From JAJFFW01 sp038534195 (lineage in GTDB: Bacteria; Pseudomonadota; Alphaproteobacteria; Caulobacterales; Parvularculaceae): a DNA stretch of 64,000 bases. Under the pieces are notes generated by a model that saw only the letters and a list, made by a program, of their open reading frames with translations, was not told the DNA's origin and did not search any database. Position 1 is the stretch's first letter, and each line of letters begins with the position of its first letter. Below are positions 51,120 to 60,308 of this stretch, piece after piece. The translations under genes and the position numbers were made by a program. Location: positions 1 through 64,000 of the forward strand of contig JBCAXE010000009.1 of assembly GCA_038534195.1 (NCBI GenBank), written 5' to 3'.

Positions 51120-53768
51120 TTAATTCAACATGGCGCCTTCGGGCGGCGCGTCCTGGCCGCTGAACTTGATATGGGCGCGACCGCCGGCGGGTCGGCCGTT
51201 GATGGTCAATCCGTTTGCATCAGCCGAAATATCAAGCGTTTCTCCGTCTGCGACATCCCCTGCCAGCACCAGCTCCGCCAACGGATCCTGCAGCTTCTTC
51301 TGGATGACCCGCCTAAGGGGCCGTGCGCCATAGACCGGGTCAAACCCCGCATCGCCAAGCCAGGTGCGCGCCTTATCGTCAAGCTGCAAGGCGATCTTGC
51401 GATCTTGCAGCAAAGCGCTGAGGCGCGCGATCTGTATATCGACGATCGCATCCATATTGGCGCGGCTCAATCGATGGAACAGAATCATTTCATCGAGCCG
51501 GTTCAGAAACTCCGGCCGAAAACGCGCCCGAACAGCGTCCATGACCAAAGGTCGGACGGCTTCTGAGTCTTGGCCCGCCGGCTGCGCAGCGAGATGCTCC
51601 GCACCAAGATTTGACGTCAGAATAATTAACGTGTTCTTGAAATCGACAGTCCTTCCCTGCCCGTCCGTAAGCCGCCCGTCATCCAGGACTTGCAACAGCA
51701 CATTAAAGACATCCGGATGCGCCTTTTCGACTTCGTCGAACAGGATAACCTGATAGGGGCGCCGGCGAACTTTTTCGGTGAGGACGCCGCCCTCTTCGTA
51801 ACCCACATAGCCGGGAGGCGCGCCGATCAGACGCGCAACGCTGTGTTTTTCCATGAATTCCGACATATCGATCCGGGCGATCGCCGTGTCGTCATCAAAA
51901 AGAAACTCCGCCAGCGCTTTTGTCAGTTCGGTCTTACCGACCCCAGTAGGTCCAAGGAACAAAAACGAACCCATCGGCCGGTTCGGGTCCTGCAGTCCCG
52001 CACGGGCGCGGCGCACAGCCGCCGAAACCGCTTCAACAGCTTCGCGCTGCCCAACAACGCGCGTACCCAAACTCTCCTCCATATGGAGAAGCTTTTCACG
52101 TTCGCCTTCGAGCATCTTATCCACCGGCACGCCTGTCCAGCGCGAGACGACGCCCGCCACATGTTCGGCGTCCACAACTTCCTGAACCAACCCGCTCTGA
52201 TCGCCGGCGCCTTCTGCGTCCGTCAGTTGTTTTTCAAGGTCGGGCAATTGGCCATATTTAATTTCTGACGCGCGCGCGAGATCGCCACGGCGTTCAGCGT
52301 CCGCCAAAGCCTGACGCGCCTGATCGAGCGCTTCTTTCACTTTCGTCGCCGAGGCGAGACTGTCTTTCTCCGACCGCCATCGCGCGGTCAGCTCATTCGA
52401 GCGCTCTTCAAGATCGGCGAGCTCCACCTCAAGCGTCGACAGGCGATCCTTAGAAGCGGCGTCCTCTTCTTTCTTTAACGCTTCGCGTTCAATCTTCATC
52501 TGGATGATGCGCCGATCAAGCTCGTCGAGCTCCTCGGGCTTTGAATCGACGGCCATGCGCAGGCGCGAGGCCGCCTCGTCCACGAGGTCGATGGCCTTGT
52601 CCGGCAGGAAGCGGTCGGTGATGTAACGGTTCGAGAGAGTCGCGGCGGCGACAATCGCCGTATCGGAAATACGGATGCCGTGGTGCAACTCGTATTTTTC
52701 TTTCAGCCCGCGCAGGATCGAAACAGTGTCTTCCACGGTGGGCTCATTGATGAAAACGGCCTGAAAACGCCGCGCGAGCGCCGCGTCTTTTTCCACATAT
52801 TTTCGATATTCATCGAGGGTCGTCGCGCCGACACAGTGTAGTTCGCCGCGCGCCAACGCCGGTTTCAACAGGTTTGACGCGTCCATCGCGCCATCGGTCT
52901 TTCCGGCGCCGACCAATGTGTGCATTTCATCAATAAACAGAATAATTTCACCGTTCGCGCTTGTGACTTCCGTGAGCACCGCTTTCAGACGTTCTTCAAA
53001 CTCGCCGCGATATTTTGCGCCCGCAATCAACGACCCCATGTCGAGCGCTAACAGCATTTTGTCACGCAGACTTTCCGGCACATCGCCATTGACGATGCGC
53101 AACGCCAGCCCTTCGGCGATCGCGGTTTTACCAACGCCCGGCTCACCGATCAGGACGGGATTATTTTTCGTTCGCCGGGAAAGCACCTGCATCGCGCGGC
53201 GGATTTCTTCGTCGCGGCCAATGACCGGATCAAGCTTGCCGTCGCGCGCGGCTTCCGTGAGGTCGCGCGCATAGCGTTTCAGCGCGTCATAACCCTGTTC
53301 GGCGGATGCGGTGTCCGCTGTGCGTCCCTTGCGCAAATCGTTGATCGCTTCATTGAGCTTCGCCGCTGTGACGCCTGCGTCTTTCAGGGTTTTAGCGGTT
53401 CCCGCAGACGCCTCCACAGCCAGCGCCGTTAACAACCGCTCCGCAGTGACAAAATTGTCGCCGGCCTTTTTCGCAATCTCTTCGGCGCTCGCAAACACTT
53501 TCGCCATCGCCGGCGCCATGTAGAGTTGGCCGGCCGCCGCGCCTTCGACTTTGGGCAATTTCGCGAGCGCGTCCTCAGCGCCTTGAAGCGCTGCTTCCGG
53601 ACGACCGCCGGCGGCGCGGATGAGGTTCGCGGCGAGGCCTTCTTCGTCGTCGAGGAGCGCCTTCAACAAATGCTCGGGCGTGAATTGTTGATGATTTTCG
53701 CGCACCGCGACGCCTTGCGCCGCTTGGATGAGACCGCGCGAGCGATCTGTGTATTTTTCCTGTTGCAT
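51120..53768 (-). CDS. clpB: Disaggregase chaperone ClpB
   Basis: 882 residues from the ATG at 53768 (MQQEKYTDR), which matches the usual N-terminus; the frame opens nine codons earlier. Order: Clp-N repeat domain (1-150), first AAA+ domain (GEPGVGKT, then ILFIDEMHTLVGAG), the coiled-coil middle domain (about 410-530, EEDAASKDRLSTLEVELADLEERS), second AAA+ domain (GPTGVGKT, ILFDEVEKAH), and the C-terminal lid. With DnaK it rescues aggregated proteins after heat shock. A consensus RpoH promoter lies upstream. Confidence 0.97.
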   Translation of the reverse strand: MQQEKYTDRSRGLIQAAQGVAVRENHQQFTPEHLLKALLDDEEGLAANLIRAAGGRPEAALQGAEDALAKLPKVEGAAAGQLYMAPAMAKVFASAEEIAKKAGDNFVTAERLLTALAVEASAGTAKTLKDAGVTAAKLNEAINDLRKGRTADTASAEQGYDALKRYARDLTEAARDGKLDPVIGRDEEIRRAMQVLSRRTKNNPVLIGEPGVGKTAIAEGLALRIVNGDVPESLRDKMLLALDMGSLIAGAKYRGEFEERLKAVLTEVTSANGEIILFIDEMHTLVGAGKTDGAMDASNLLKPALARGELHCVGATTLDEYRKYVEKDAALARRFQAVFINEPTVEDTVSILRGLKEKYELHHGIRISDTAIVAAATLSNRYITDRFLPDKAIDLVDEAASRLRMAVDSKPEELDELDRRIIQMKIEREALKKEEDAASKDRLSTLEVELADLEERSNELTARWRSEKDSLASATKVKEALDQARQALADAERRGDLARASEIKYGQLPDLEKQLTDAEGAGDQSGLVQEVVDAEHVAGVVSRWTGVPVDKMLEGEREKLLHMEESLGTRVVGQREAVEAVSAAVRRARAGLQDPNRPMGSFLFLGPTGVGKTELTKALAEFLFDDDTAIARIDMSEFMEKHSVARLIGAPPGYVGYEEGGVLTEKVRRRPYQVILFDEVEKAHPDVFNVLLQVLDDGRLTDGQGRTVDFKNTLIILTSNLGAEHLAAQPAGQDSEAVRPLVMDAVRARFRPEFLNRLDEMILFHRLSRANMDAIVDIQIARLSALLQDRKIALQLDDKARTWLGDAGFDPVYGARPLRRVIQKKLQDPLAELVLAGDVADGETLDISADANGLTINGRPAGGRAHIKFSGQDAPPEGAMLN

Positions 53769-53838
53769 GTCCCGTGACCTTCCCAAAAGCGTCATGAAGA
53801 AGATGCGCCCCTGAAGCGGCGACGCGTCATTGCTTAGT

Positions 53839-53867
53839 AAATGGGGATCGGTCAGATATCCTGCAAG
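53839..53867 (-). promoter_or_regulatory. RpoH (sigma-32) promoter of clpB
   Basis: On the minus strand CTTG (53867-53864) is followed by 17 bases and then CCCCATTT (53846-53839). This fits the heat-shock sigma consensus CTTG-N17-CCCCATNT closely. It lies about 70 bases before the clpB start, directly beyond the terminator of the gene upstream. clpB is a classic RpoH target. Confidence 0.8.
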
Positions 53868-53883
53868 GCGTAATCGCCATCAA

Positions 53884-53916
53884 AAAGGCCCGGCGACTGG
53901 GGGTCGCCGGGCCTTT
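53884..53916 (-). terminator. Strong Rho-independent terminator after the EF-hand gene
   Basis: A perfect 14-base stem (AAAGGCCCGGCGAC / GTCGCCGGGCCTTT) with loop TGGGG; on the minus strand a run of five T ends the element. It lies 20 bases after the EF-hand stop and insulates the clpB promoter. Confidence 0.92.
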
Positions 53917-53935
53917 AACCAAAAAAGATCGGCGC

Positions 53936-54280
53936 TTATTCGCCGTCTGATTCTTTCTTCATCGCTTCTTCTTCCATCGCCGCTTTTTCTTTCATAGCGG
54001 CCTTTTCAGCCAGTTGCGCAGCGTAGGCGGCTTTGGCTTCGTCAAGCGTCACGGCGCCGTCATCGCCGCCCATTTCAACAAACGCCTGCTTTGCTTCAGC
54101 CATTTTGTAATCGAGATATTCAGCTTCCGTAACGGAGCCATCCGTATCCACATCGATTTTAGCAAATTTCGCTTCGAGCTTTGCTTCCCAGTCGCCAGCG
54201 CCCTCATGATGGCCGGCGACAGCAGCGGCTGCGCCAAATGCAGCGACGCCAAGGATAGCGGTTGTAAGTTTGATGTTCAT
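53936..54280 (-). CDS. Secreted EF-hand protein
   Basis: 114 residues. A signal peptide is cut near AVAGHHEG (about residue 22). One full EF-hand loop is visible, DVDTDGSVTEAE, with oxygen ligands at positions 1, 3, 5 and 12. A second loop (GGDDGAVTLDEA) is incomplete. The last 25 residues are a charged Glu/Lys/Met-Ala repeat helix. Probably a periplasmic calcium-binding protein; its partner is unknown. Confidence 0.8.
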   Translation of the reverse strand: MNIKLTTAILGVAAFGAAAAVAGHHEGAGDWEAKLEAKFAKIDVDTDGSVTEAEYLDYKMAEAKQAFVEMGGDDGAVTLDEAKAAYAAQLAEKAAMKEKAAMEEEAMKKESDGE

Positions 54281-54449
54281 GGCAATTACCTTTCTAAGTC
54301 CCTCAAAATAACGCTCGACGCACCCGCGTCGATCAACGCATCATTACGCCGGGTTGCGCAGCGCCATGCGTTAAGGATCGGTAAAACACCGTTACCGATC
54401 CGTAAGCATCCAAAAAAGATCGACCTTACACAGATTTAGAGGTGATTCT

Positions 54450-55244
54450 TTAGAGACCGCTCGCGCCGATGAGCGTGCCGCCGTCAATGACGATCCCCTG
54501 CCCAGTGGTCCATGCGCCTGCCGGGCATGCGAGAAATACAGCCGCTCCAGCGATATCGTCCGGCTCACCGAATCGGCGCAACGGCAACTTTTTTGTGACC
54601 ATGGCTTCTACTTTAGGGTCTTTCCAAAGCGCTTCAGCCATATAGGTCTTAACGACGCCCGGGCAGATGCAATTAGCTCGAATATTATGGGGACCGTACT
54701 CAACGGCGAGGTTTCGCGCGAGCTGCAAGTCCGCCGCCTTTGAAATACCGTACACGCCTAAATCGGCGTTGCCAGCGAATGCAGCGATTGAAGAAATTAT
54801 AATGATCGCGCCGTCTTTGCGCTCTTTCATTTGCGGCAACACCATCTGAGAGAGCCAGTGAGAGGCTTTGACGTTGCACGTCATGATCTTATCGAATTGC
54901 TCGTCTGATATGCCCGCAGACGGACCAAAATACGGATTGACCGCGGCGTTCGACACGAGAACATCAATCGCGCCAAAGGCTGCGTTCGCCCTATCGACGA
55001 GTTTCTGGAGATCTTCTTTGTGGGAGATATTGCACGACGCGGCCACCGCAGCCGCGCGGTCCTCGTGATCATTTATCGATTGGGCGATTGCTTCGCAGGC
55101 CTCAAGGGATCGGCTTGAAACGACGACATTGGCGCCATGCTGCGCCATACGTCTGGCGATCGCTTCACCGATGCCCCGCGAGGCGCCGGTAATCACGGCC
55201 GTCTTGCCGGAGAGATCGAAAAGCGAGTCTGCGAAGCGTGTCAT
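54450..55244 (-). CDS. SDR family oxidoreductase
   Basis: 264 residues from the ATG at 55244; a TTG just before it directly follows the DUF4167 stop. Motifs: TGASRGIG, SNAAVNPYFG in place of NNAG, catalytic Ser in ISSIAAF, Y-X3-K in YGISK, and a C-terminal GIVIDGG. Asn/Ser-Arg in SSRSL after the second strand favours NADP. The nearest families are glucose/ribitol-dehydrogenase-type SDRs; the substrate is not known. Confidence 0.88.
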   Translation of the reverse strand: MTRFADSLFDLSGKTAVITGASRGIGEAIARRMAQHGANVVVSSRSLEACEAIAQSINDHEDRAAAVAASCNISHKEDLQKLVDRANAAFGAIDVLVSNAAVNPYFGPSAGISDEQFDKIMTCNVKASHWLSQMVLPQMKERKDGAIIIISSIAAFAGNADLGVYGISKAADLQLARNLAVEYGPHNIRANCICPGVVKTYMAEALWKDPKVEAMVTKKLPLRRFGEPDDIAGAAVFLACPAGAWTTGQGIVIDGGTLIGASGL

Positions 55245-55247
55245 CAA

Positions 55248-55778
55248 TTAGGAAGCGACGACTTCTTCCGGCGTTTCAGGCGCGTCATCGGCGTCTTTTT
55301 TCGCCGTTCTTTTAGCGCGTTTGCGGCGTGGTTTTTTCTCTTCGGTTCCTGCATCGCCGTCCTCACCCGCATCGGCCTTCACAGGCGCCTCTTCTTTCGC
55401 GGCGCCGTTCGACCGCTTCGGCGCTGACTGGGCGTCCGCTTCCGCGCTGGGCTGTTCAATCGAGGGTTGCTCGCCGTCGGCATCCATAGTTTCTGAGGGC
55501 TGCGCCGGCGGCGCCGGCGGCTGCATGGATTTGATCAAGCGAAAATAATGCTCTGCGTGCTGCAGGTAATTCTCGGCGCGCACACGGTCGCCGGATGACG
55601 CGGCGTCCCGCGCCAGGCCCTGATATTTATCATAAATCTGATTGGCCGTGCCGCGGATGCGCACGTCAGGTCCATTCGAGTCCAACGCTCTGTTCGGGTT
55701 AGCGCCGCCGCCTTGCCTGCGGCGTTGATTGCGGCCGCGCTTCATCGAGTTGTTCTGTCTGTTGTTAGGCTTGTTCAT
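55248..55778 (-). CDS. DUF4167 protein
   Basis: 176 residues. A basic, Asn/Arg/Gln-rich N-terminus (MKRGRNQRRRQGG) precedes the conserved DUF4167 core (SNGPDVRIRGTANQIYDKYQGLARDA, DRVRAENYLQHAEHYFRLI). The rest is acidic and Pro/Ala-rich with a Lys/Arg-rich block (KKPRRKRAKRTAKK), probably disordered. The family is nearly confined to alphaproteobacteria and often sits beside prmC and prfA, as here. RNA binding is plausible from composition but unproven. Confidence 0.9.
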   Translation of the reverse strand: MNKPNNRQNNSMKRGRNQRRRQGGGANPNRALDSNGPDVRIRGTANQIYDKYQGLARDAASSGDRVRAENYLQHAEHYFRLIKSMQPPAPPAQPSETMDADGEQPSIEQPSAEADAQSAPKRSNGAAKEEAPVKADAGEDGDAGTEEKKPRRKRAKRTAKKDADDAPETPEEVVAS

Positions 55779-56027
55779 CCCCGAACCAATCTTCTTTGCT
55801 GTTCAAAATCAAGGTCATCATCCGCATGCTTGTTCTTCGCGTCTGATGGATTTTCCGCACCCTTTTTGCGCCCCACGCTCCAGCTTTTTCGTTCTGTTAA
55901 CGCAACGATACGTTGCGCCTGGAAACGAAACCTGATGGGTGGACCGGCCCAGCGCTCATCAATTGGCGCTGCCTTGCCTTGAGGAAAGAATAGCGATCTT
56001 GAGCGGCATTTCAACCGTTTTGTGCAA

Positions 56028-56903
56028 TTAACCGTCGCGGCGCTCAATAATGAGGGCGCGTGGAACGCCAGAGAGGTCGGCCCGCGTGGCGCAATGAGCG
56101 TCAGGGAAAGACGCCTGCGCCAGCGCCATGACGCGATTGGCCTGACCAGCCCCCAGTTCAAGAATCATTAACCCAGTCTTTGAGAGATGCGACGGCGCTG
56201 CTTGAAGAATAACGCGATAAGCGTCGAGGCCGTCTTCCCCGGCGAACAATGCGCCCGGGTCCTCATAATCCTTTACCTCAGTCGGCAATGACGACCGATC
56301 CCTCTCACTGATATAGGGCGGATTTGAGATAATTAAATCGAACGTTGCGCTCACCGGCGCGAACCAGTCGCCGATCAACAAAGGCAACCGATCCTCTACA
56401 CCATGAGCGCGGGCGTTCGCGCGGGTCGCCTCTATCGCCGCTGGATTGAGATCAACGCCGACGCCGACCGCAAAGGGAAAGTGCTTCAACAAGGATATCA
56501 ACAAACAGCCCGAACCGACCCCGAGTTCAAGAATGCGGATGGGCGCCTCATGGCCCCGCGCCTCACGCGCAGCGTCTATCAGGGTTTCGCTATCGGGCCG
56601 CGGCGTCAGGACGCCAGGCCTCAACGCGAATGTGAGGCCATAAAATTCCTTGCGCCCCAGAATTTGAGCGATCGGTTCGCCGGCTGCCCGGCGCACCGCC
56701 ATGGCGTCGAGCCGCGCTCCTTCTTCGGATGAAAGAGGTCTTGGGCCTTCAACAATAAGGCCCGCCTCATCGACGCCGAGGGCCGTCATGGCGAGAAAGC
56801 GCGCGTCAAGCATTGCCGTCGTTGAATTCGGGAACGCCGTCGCGAGCCGCCGCACCGCTTGTTCAACGGTCAACGCATTGCTTCTATCGCCGGTCGCAAT
56901 CAT
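56028..56903 (-). CDS. prmC: Release factor glutamine methyltransferase
   Basis: 291 residues. The ATG at 56903 lies seven bases after the prfA stop with GGTGG ahead; the frame extends back to 56948 inside prfA. The SAM-binding segment is LELGVGSGCLLISLL, and the catalytic NPPY is in LIISNPPYIS. The N-terminal helical domain recognises the release factor. It methylates the Gln of the GGQ motif in RF1 and RF2. It is directly downstream of its substrate gene prfA. Confidence 0.95.
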   Translation of the reverse strand: MIATGDRSNALTVEQAVRRLATAFPNSTTAMLDARFLAMTALGVDEAGLIVEGPRPLSSEEGARLDAMAVRRAAGEPIAQILGRKEFYGLTFALRPGVLTPRPDSETLIDAAREARGHEAPIRILELGVGSGCLLISLLKHFPFAVGVGVDLNPAAIEATRANARAHGVEDRLPLLIGDWFAPVSATFDLIISNPPYISERDRSSLPTEVKDYEDPGALFAGEDGLDAYRVILQAAPSHLSKTGLMILELGAGQANRVMALAQASFPDAHCATRADLSGVPRALIIERRDG

Positions 56904-56910
56904 TCCACCA

Positions 56911-57984
56911 CTAAGCGTCAGACTGCATCGCCGCCAATCGATCAGCACGGTCTTGCGTAATCAGCGCGTCAACGACTTCGCCGAGCCCATCGCCCGCGAT
57001 AATCTCGTCAAGCTTGTAAAGCGTCAAATTGATACGGTGATCCGACACCCGGCTTTGCGGGAAATTATACGTCCGTATACGTTCGGACCGGTCTCCAGAG
57101 CCGACCATGCCCTTGCGGGCCTCGGCGCGTTCGGCGTCGGCGCGCGCGCGTTCCGCCTCATAGAGCCGCGCGCGGAGCACCTTCATGGCTTTGGCGCGGT
57201 TTTTATGTTGAGATTTCTCATCCTGCTGGCTCACCACGATCCCGGTGGGAATGTGCGTAATCCGCACAGCGGAGTCTGTGGTGTTCACCGACTGGCCGCC
57301 GGGACCCGAGGCACGGAAAACGTCAACCCGCAAATCACTTTCGTTGACTTCGATATCAACTTCTTCCGGCTCCGGCAGAACAGCGACGGTCGCCGCAGAC
57401 GTGTGCACGCGGCCCTGGGTCTCGGTTTCCGGAACGCGCTGGACGCGATGAACGCCGCTCTCGAACTTCATCATGGCGTAGACGCCATGGCCGGAGACGT
57501 TCGCCTGGATCTCCTTGTAGCCGCCGACTTCCGCCTCCGATTGCGAGAGCACTTCCACTTTCCAGCCGTTTAACTGAGCGAACCGCTGGTACATGCGAAA
57601 CAGATCGCCGGCGAACAACGCCGCTTCATCGCCGCCTGTGCCGGCCCGCACTTCGAGGATAACGCTTGAGTCGTCCGCTTTGTCCTTGGGCAGCAACATG
57701 AATTGGAGCGCCTGCTCAAGAACAGGCTCGCTTTCTTTCAGCGTCGCAAGTTCATCACGCGCCATCTCCGCCATGTCCGGGTCGTCGCTTTCGGCGAGTT
57801 CGGCTAACTCCACCAATTGTTTGCGCGTATCTGTTAACTCGCGCGCTTTCTCGACGACCGGCTTCAGCTCTCCATGCTCTTTGGAGAGACGGATGATCTC
57901 ATCGGAGTCGGTCACTGACGACATCGCATGCTCAATCGCTTCGAATTTTTCGATCAGAGCGTTGAGTTTCTCCTGCGGGATCAT
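56911..57984 (-). CDS. prfA: Peptide chain release factor 1
   Basis: 357 residues. The catalytic GGQ is in ASGPGGQSVNTTDSAVRI, and the stop-codon-recognition region VHRVQRVPETETQGRVHTSAATV is typical of RF1. N-terminal coiled-coil domain 1 is intact. The protein ends translation at UAA and UAG. Same strand and close to prmC, which modifies it. Confidence 0.96.
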   Translation of the reverse strand: MIPQEKLNALIEKFEAIEHAMSSVTDSDEIIRLSKEHGELKPVVEKARELTDTRKQLVELAELAESDDPDMAEMARDELATLKESEPVLEQALQFMLLPKDKADDSSVILEVRAGTGGDEAALFAGDLFRMYQRFAQLNGWKVEVLSQSEAEVGGYKEIQANVSGHGVYAMMKFESGVHRVQRVPETETQGRVHTSAATVAVLPEPEEVDIEVNESDLRVDVFRASGPGGQSVNTTDSAVRITHIPTGIVVSQQDEKSQHKNRAKAMKVLRARLYEAERARADAERAEARKGMVGSGDRSERIRTYNFPQSRVSDHRINLTLYKLDEIIAGDGLGEVVDALITQDRADRLAAMQSDA

Positions 57985-58002
57985 AAGCTTCTTTCAAATA
58001 AA

Positions 58003-58030
58003 AAACGCGCGGGATATGGCCCGCGCGTTT
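58003..58030 (-). terminator. Rho-independent terminator after ispG
   Basis: An 11-base stem AAACGCGCGGG / CCCGCGCGTTT with a six-base loop; on the minus strand TTT and more T/A bases follow the stem. It lies between the ispG stop and the prfA start and separates the two transcripts. Confidence 0.88.
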
Positions 58031-58048
58031 ATATAACAAAATGCGTCG

Positions 58049-59179
58049 CTATTCTGCGGCGACAGCTTCCGCAGCTTCACGCGCCTGGATTTCTTCGGCG
58101 CGCTTTTCAACGAGACCGACAAGGTGGTCGACAAGCTCTGAATTGTCGATCCGGTGATCCACATCGCCGTCAAGGTAGATCATGCCGTGTTCTTTCCCTG
58201 CGCCGCCGCCGGTGAAACCGATATCGGTTTCGCGCGCTTCGCCCGGACCGTTCACCACGCATCCGATAACGGACAATGTCATGGGAGTCGTAATATGCGC
58301 AAGGCGCTGCTCCAGCGTCTCAACGGTTTTGATGACGTCGAACCCCTGCCGCGCGCAGGATGGGCACGAAATCACGTTCACGCCGCGATGCCTCAGATTC
58401 AGCGACTTGAGAATGTCAAAACCGGCCTTCACTTCTTCAACCGGGTCGGCAGACAGCGAAACGCGGATCGTGTCGCCAATGCCCGCCCACAACATAGAGC
58501 CCAACCCGATCGCCGACTTGATTGAGCCGATGCGCAATCCGCCAGCTTCGGTCACGCCGAGATGAAGCGGACAGTCAATCGCTTCAGCGAGCGCATGATA
58601 GGCGGCGACTGTCAAAAAGACGTCGGATGCTTTCACCGAAATTTTGAACTCGTGAAAATCATTGTCCTGAAGAATTCTCGCATGGTCGAGACCGCTTTCG
58701 ACCATCGCTTCCGGGCAAGGCTCGCCATATTTCTCAAGAAGGTCTTTTTCCAGCGAGCCGCCGTTAACGCCGATGCGCATGGAGCAGCCATTGTCTTTCG
58801 CTGCTTTGATGACCTCGCGCACGCGCTCTTCAGAACCGATATTGCCGGGATTGATCCGCAGGCAGGCCGCGCCAGCCTCCGCCGCTTCGATGCCGCGCTT
58901 ATAGTGGAAGTGGATATCGGCGACGATCGGCACAGGGGAATTCTTGCAGATTTCCTTCATCGCCGCTGTGGAGTCCGTATCCGGACAGGAGACGCGGACG
59001 ATATCCGCCCCGGCTTCCGCGATTTCATTGATTTGCCGGAGGGTGGCCTGGGCGTCGCTGGTTAGCGTGTTCGTCATGGACTGCACGGCGATCGGCGCGT
59101 CGCCGCCCACAGGCACGTCGCCAACCATAATCTGACGGCATTTTCTGCGTTCGATATCACGCCACGGGCGAACTGACAT
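58049..59179 (-). CDS. ispG: 4-hydroxy-3-methylbut-2-enyl diphosphate synthase, flavodoxin type
   Basis: 376 residues. ATG at 59179 (MSVRPWRDIERR) with GAGAGGCC upstream; the longer frame to 59203 is not needed. Iron-sulfur cysteines are in SCPSCAR and the later CVVNGPGEA. The TIM-barrel start VPVGGDAPIAVQSMTNT is typical. It makes HMBPP from MEcPP in the non-mevalonate isoprenoid pathway. Its own terminator follows. Confidence 0.96.
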   Translation of the reverse strand: MSVRPWRDIERRKCRQIMVGDVPVGGDAPIAVQSMTNTLTSDAQATLRQINEIAEAGADIVRVSCPDTDSTAAMKEICKNSPVPIVADIHFHYKRGIEAAEAGAACLRINPGNIGSEERVREVIKAAKDNGCSMRIGVNGGSLEKDLLEKYGEPCPEAMVESGLDHARILQDNDFHEFKISVKASDVFLTVAAYHALAEAIDCPLHLGVTEAGGLRIGSIKSAIGLGSMLWAGIGDTIRVSLSADPVEEVKAGFDILKSLNLRHRGVNVISCPSCARQGFDVIKTVETLEQRLAHITTPMTLSVIGCVVNGPGEARETDIGFTGGGAGKEHGMIYLDGDVDHRIDNSELVDHLVGLVEKRAEEIQAREAAEAVAAE

Positions 59180-59281
59180 GGATAGGCCTCTCGTTACCTG
59201 CAACTTGGGTTCAAGTTTACCGCAACGGCTTATATGTCAAGTCCCGGTCGCCCTAAAGCGGCTAATTGAGTTTCGCCCGGA

Positions 59282-60151
59282 TTAGAGCGGCTTATTGAAG
59301 GGAAACGTGACCGTTTGCTCGAAGGCCGCCTGGGGCGCGCCATCGACGGTTCGCGGCGCGAAGCGCCAGCGGCGGATGGCGTTGAGCGAGGCCCTTTCAA
59401 AGCAGGCGTTTGTGGCGTCGACAACACGCTCGCTGGCGACGCCCCCCTCCACCGTCACCGTGAACGCGACAGTCACCGATTCCGTCGCCGCGGCCCCCGC
59501 CTCGCAGCGGCTCGGATAAACCGGCTCAACCTGTTCGATGGCGCGGGCTTCAATCATGAAGGGCAATTCGGGCGCCGGCGCGCCAATCGCTGGCGCCGCG
59601 GTCTCAGCCGGCGCCGGCGCGGCCGCTTCCAATGCCGGCAATCCGTCAAATTTGAACGGCGTGGTCACGGCGCGCGGGCGCGTGATGTGCCATGCGCACC
59701 AAAGGATGAAGATGAAGATCGCAAAGACGGCGAGCAGCGACATATCGGACCGTTCCTGATCCGCATCGGAATTCACCGCCACCGGGGTCTCACTCGCCTG
59801 CTCCACATCGGACACCGCCTCAAATCCAGCGTCCTGCTTGTACCGCGACACCACTGGCGCCGGATCAAGCCCTAGAGCCTCCGCATACCCCTTAACGAAC
59901 CCGATCGCGAAAGGGCGCGACGGCAATGCGTCCGTTTCGTTCTGTTCAATCGCGACCAGAAAGGCGGTCTTGATGTGGGTGCGCTCGGAGATGTCCTCGA
60001 CAGAAAGGCCCGCGTCTTCACGAACGGCGGCGAGAAACGCGCCGGCTGTCGCATAGGCGCCAAGATCAATCTGACCGTCGCGCAAACGCCGGCGCGCATC
60101 GTTCAGTTCAAGGATCTCTGCTGAATTCTCTTCAGTCGACACGGCACTCAA
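59282..60151 (-). CDS. RodZ-like HTH membrane protein with TonB C-terminal domain
   Basis: 289 residues. Residues 35-110 are a RodZ-type helix-turn-helix (LREDAGLSVEDISERTHIK-like, then RPFAIGFVKGYAEALGLD). A single membrane span lies at about 140-160 (SLLAVFAIFIFILWCAW). A Pro/Ala-rich linker leads to a TonB C-terminal domain (EPVYPSRCEAG ... VTVAFTVTVEGGV ... FERASLNAIRRWRF) with two Cys that may pair. RodZ links MreB to the envelope; here the usual beta-rich RodZ tail is replaced by a TonB-C fold. Placed upstream of ispG as rodZ genes often are. Confidence 0.82.
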   Translation of the reverse strand: MSAVSTEENSAEILELNDARRRLRDGQIDLGAYATAGAFLAAVREDAGLSVEDISERTHIKTAFLVAIEQNETDALPSRPFAIGFVKGYAEALGLDPAPVVSRYKQDAGFEAVSDVEQASETPVAVNSDADQERSDMSLLAVFAIFIFILWCAWHITRPRAVTTPFKFDGLPALEAAAPAPAETAAPAIGAPAPELPFMIEARAIEQVEPVYPSRCEAGAAATESVTVAFTVTVEGGVASERVVDATNACFERASLNAIRRWRFAPRTVDGAPQAAFEQTVTFPFNKPL

Positions 60152-60308
60152 ATCCTACAACGCAGGGCGTACTAATCCCTGACGAGCTTACCCCAACCAG
60201 CCGGTGATTCACACCGGCGCGCAAAAGGGGCGTTTTCCCCAAATCCTAGCAGAATATTGCCTATCGAATGCTTAAAGCGCGCCGAAGGCGTGGTGCGTAA
60301 AGGTTGAG

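Noticed and set aside
60152..60308. Hairpins between ptsP and the RodZ-like gene as a terminator or riboswitch
   Set aside because: The seven-base stem near 60200 lacks a T-run, and the four-base GGGG/CCCC stem near 60230 is too short to call with confidence.
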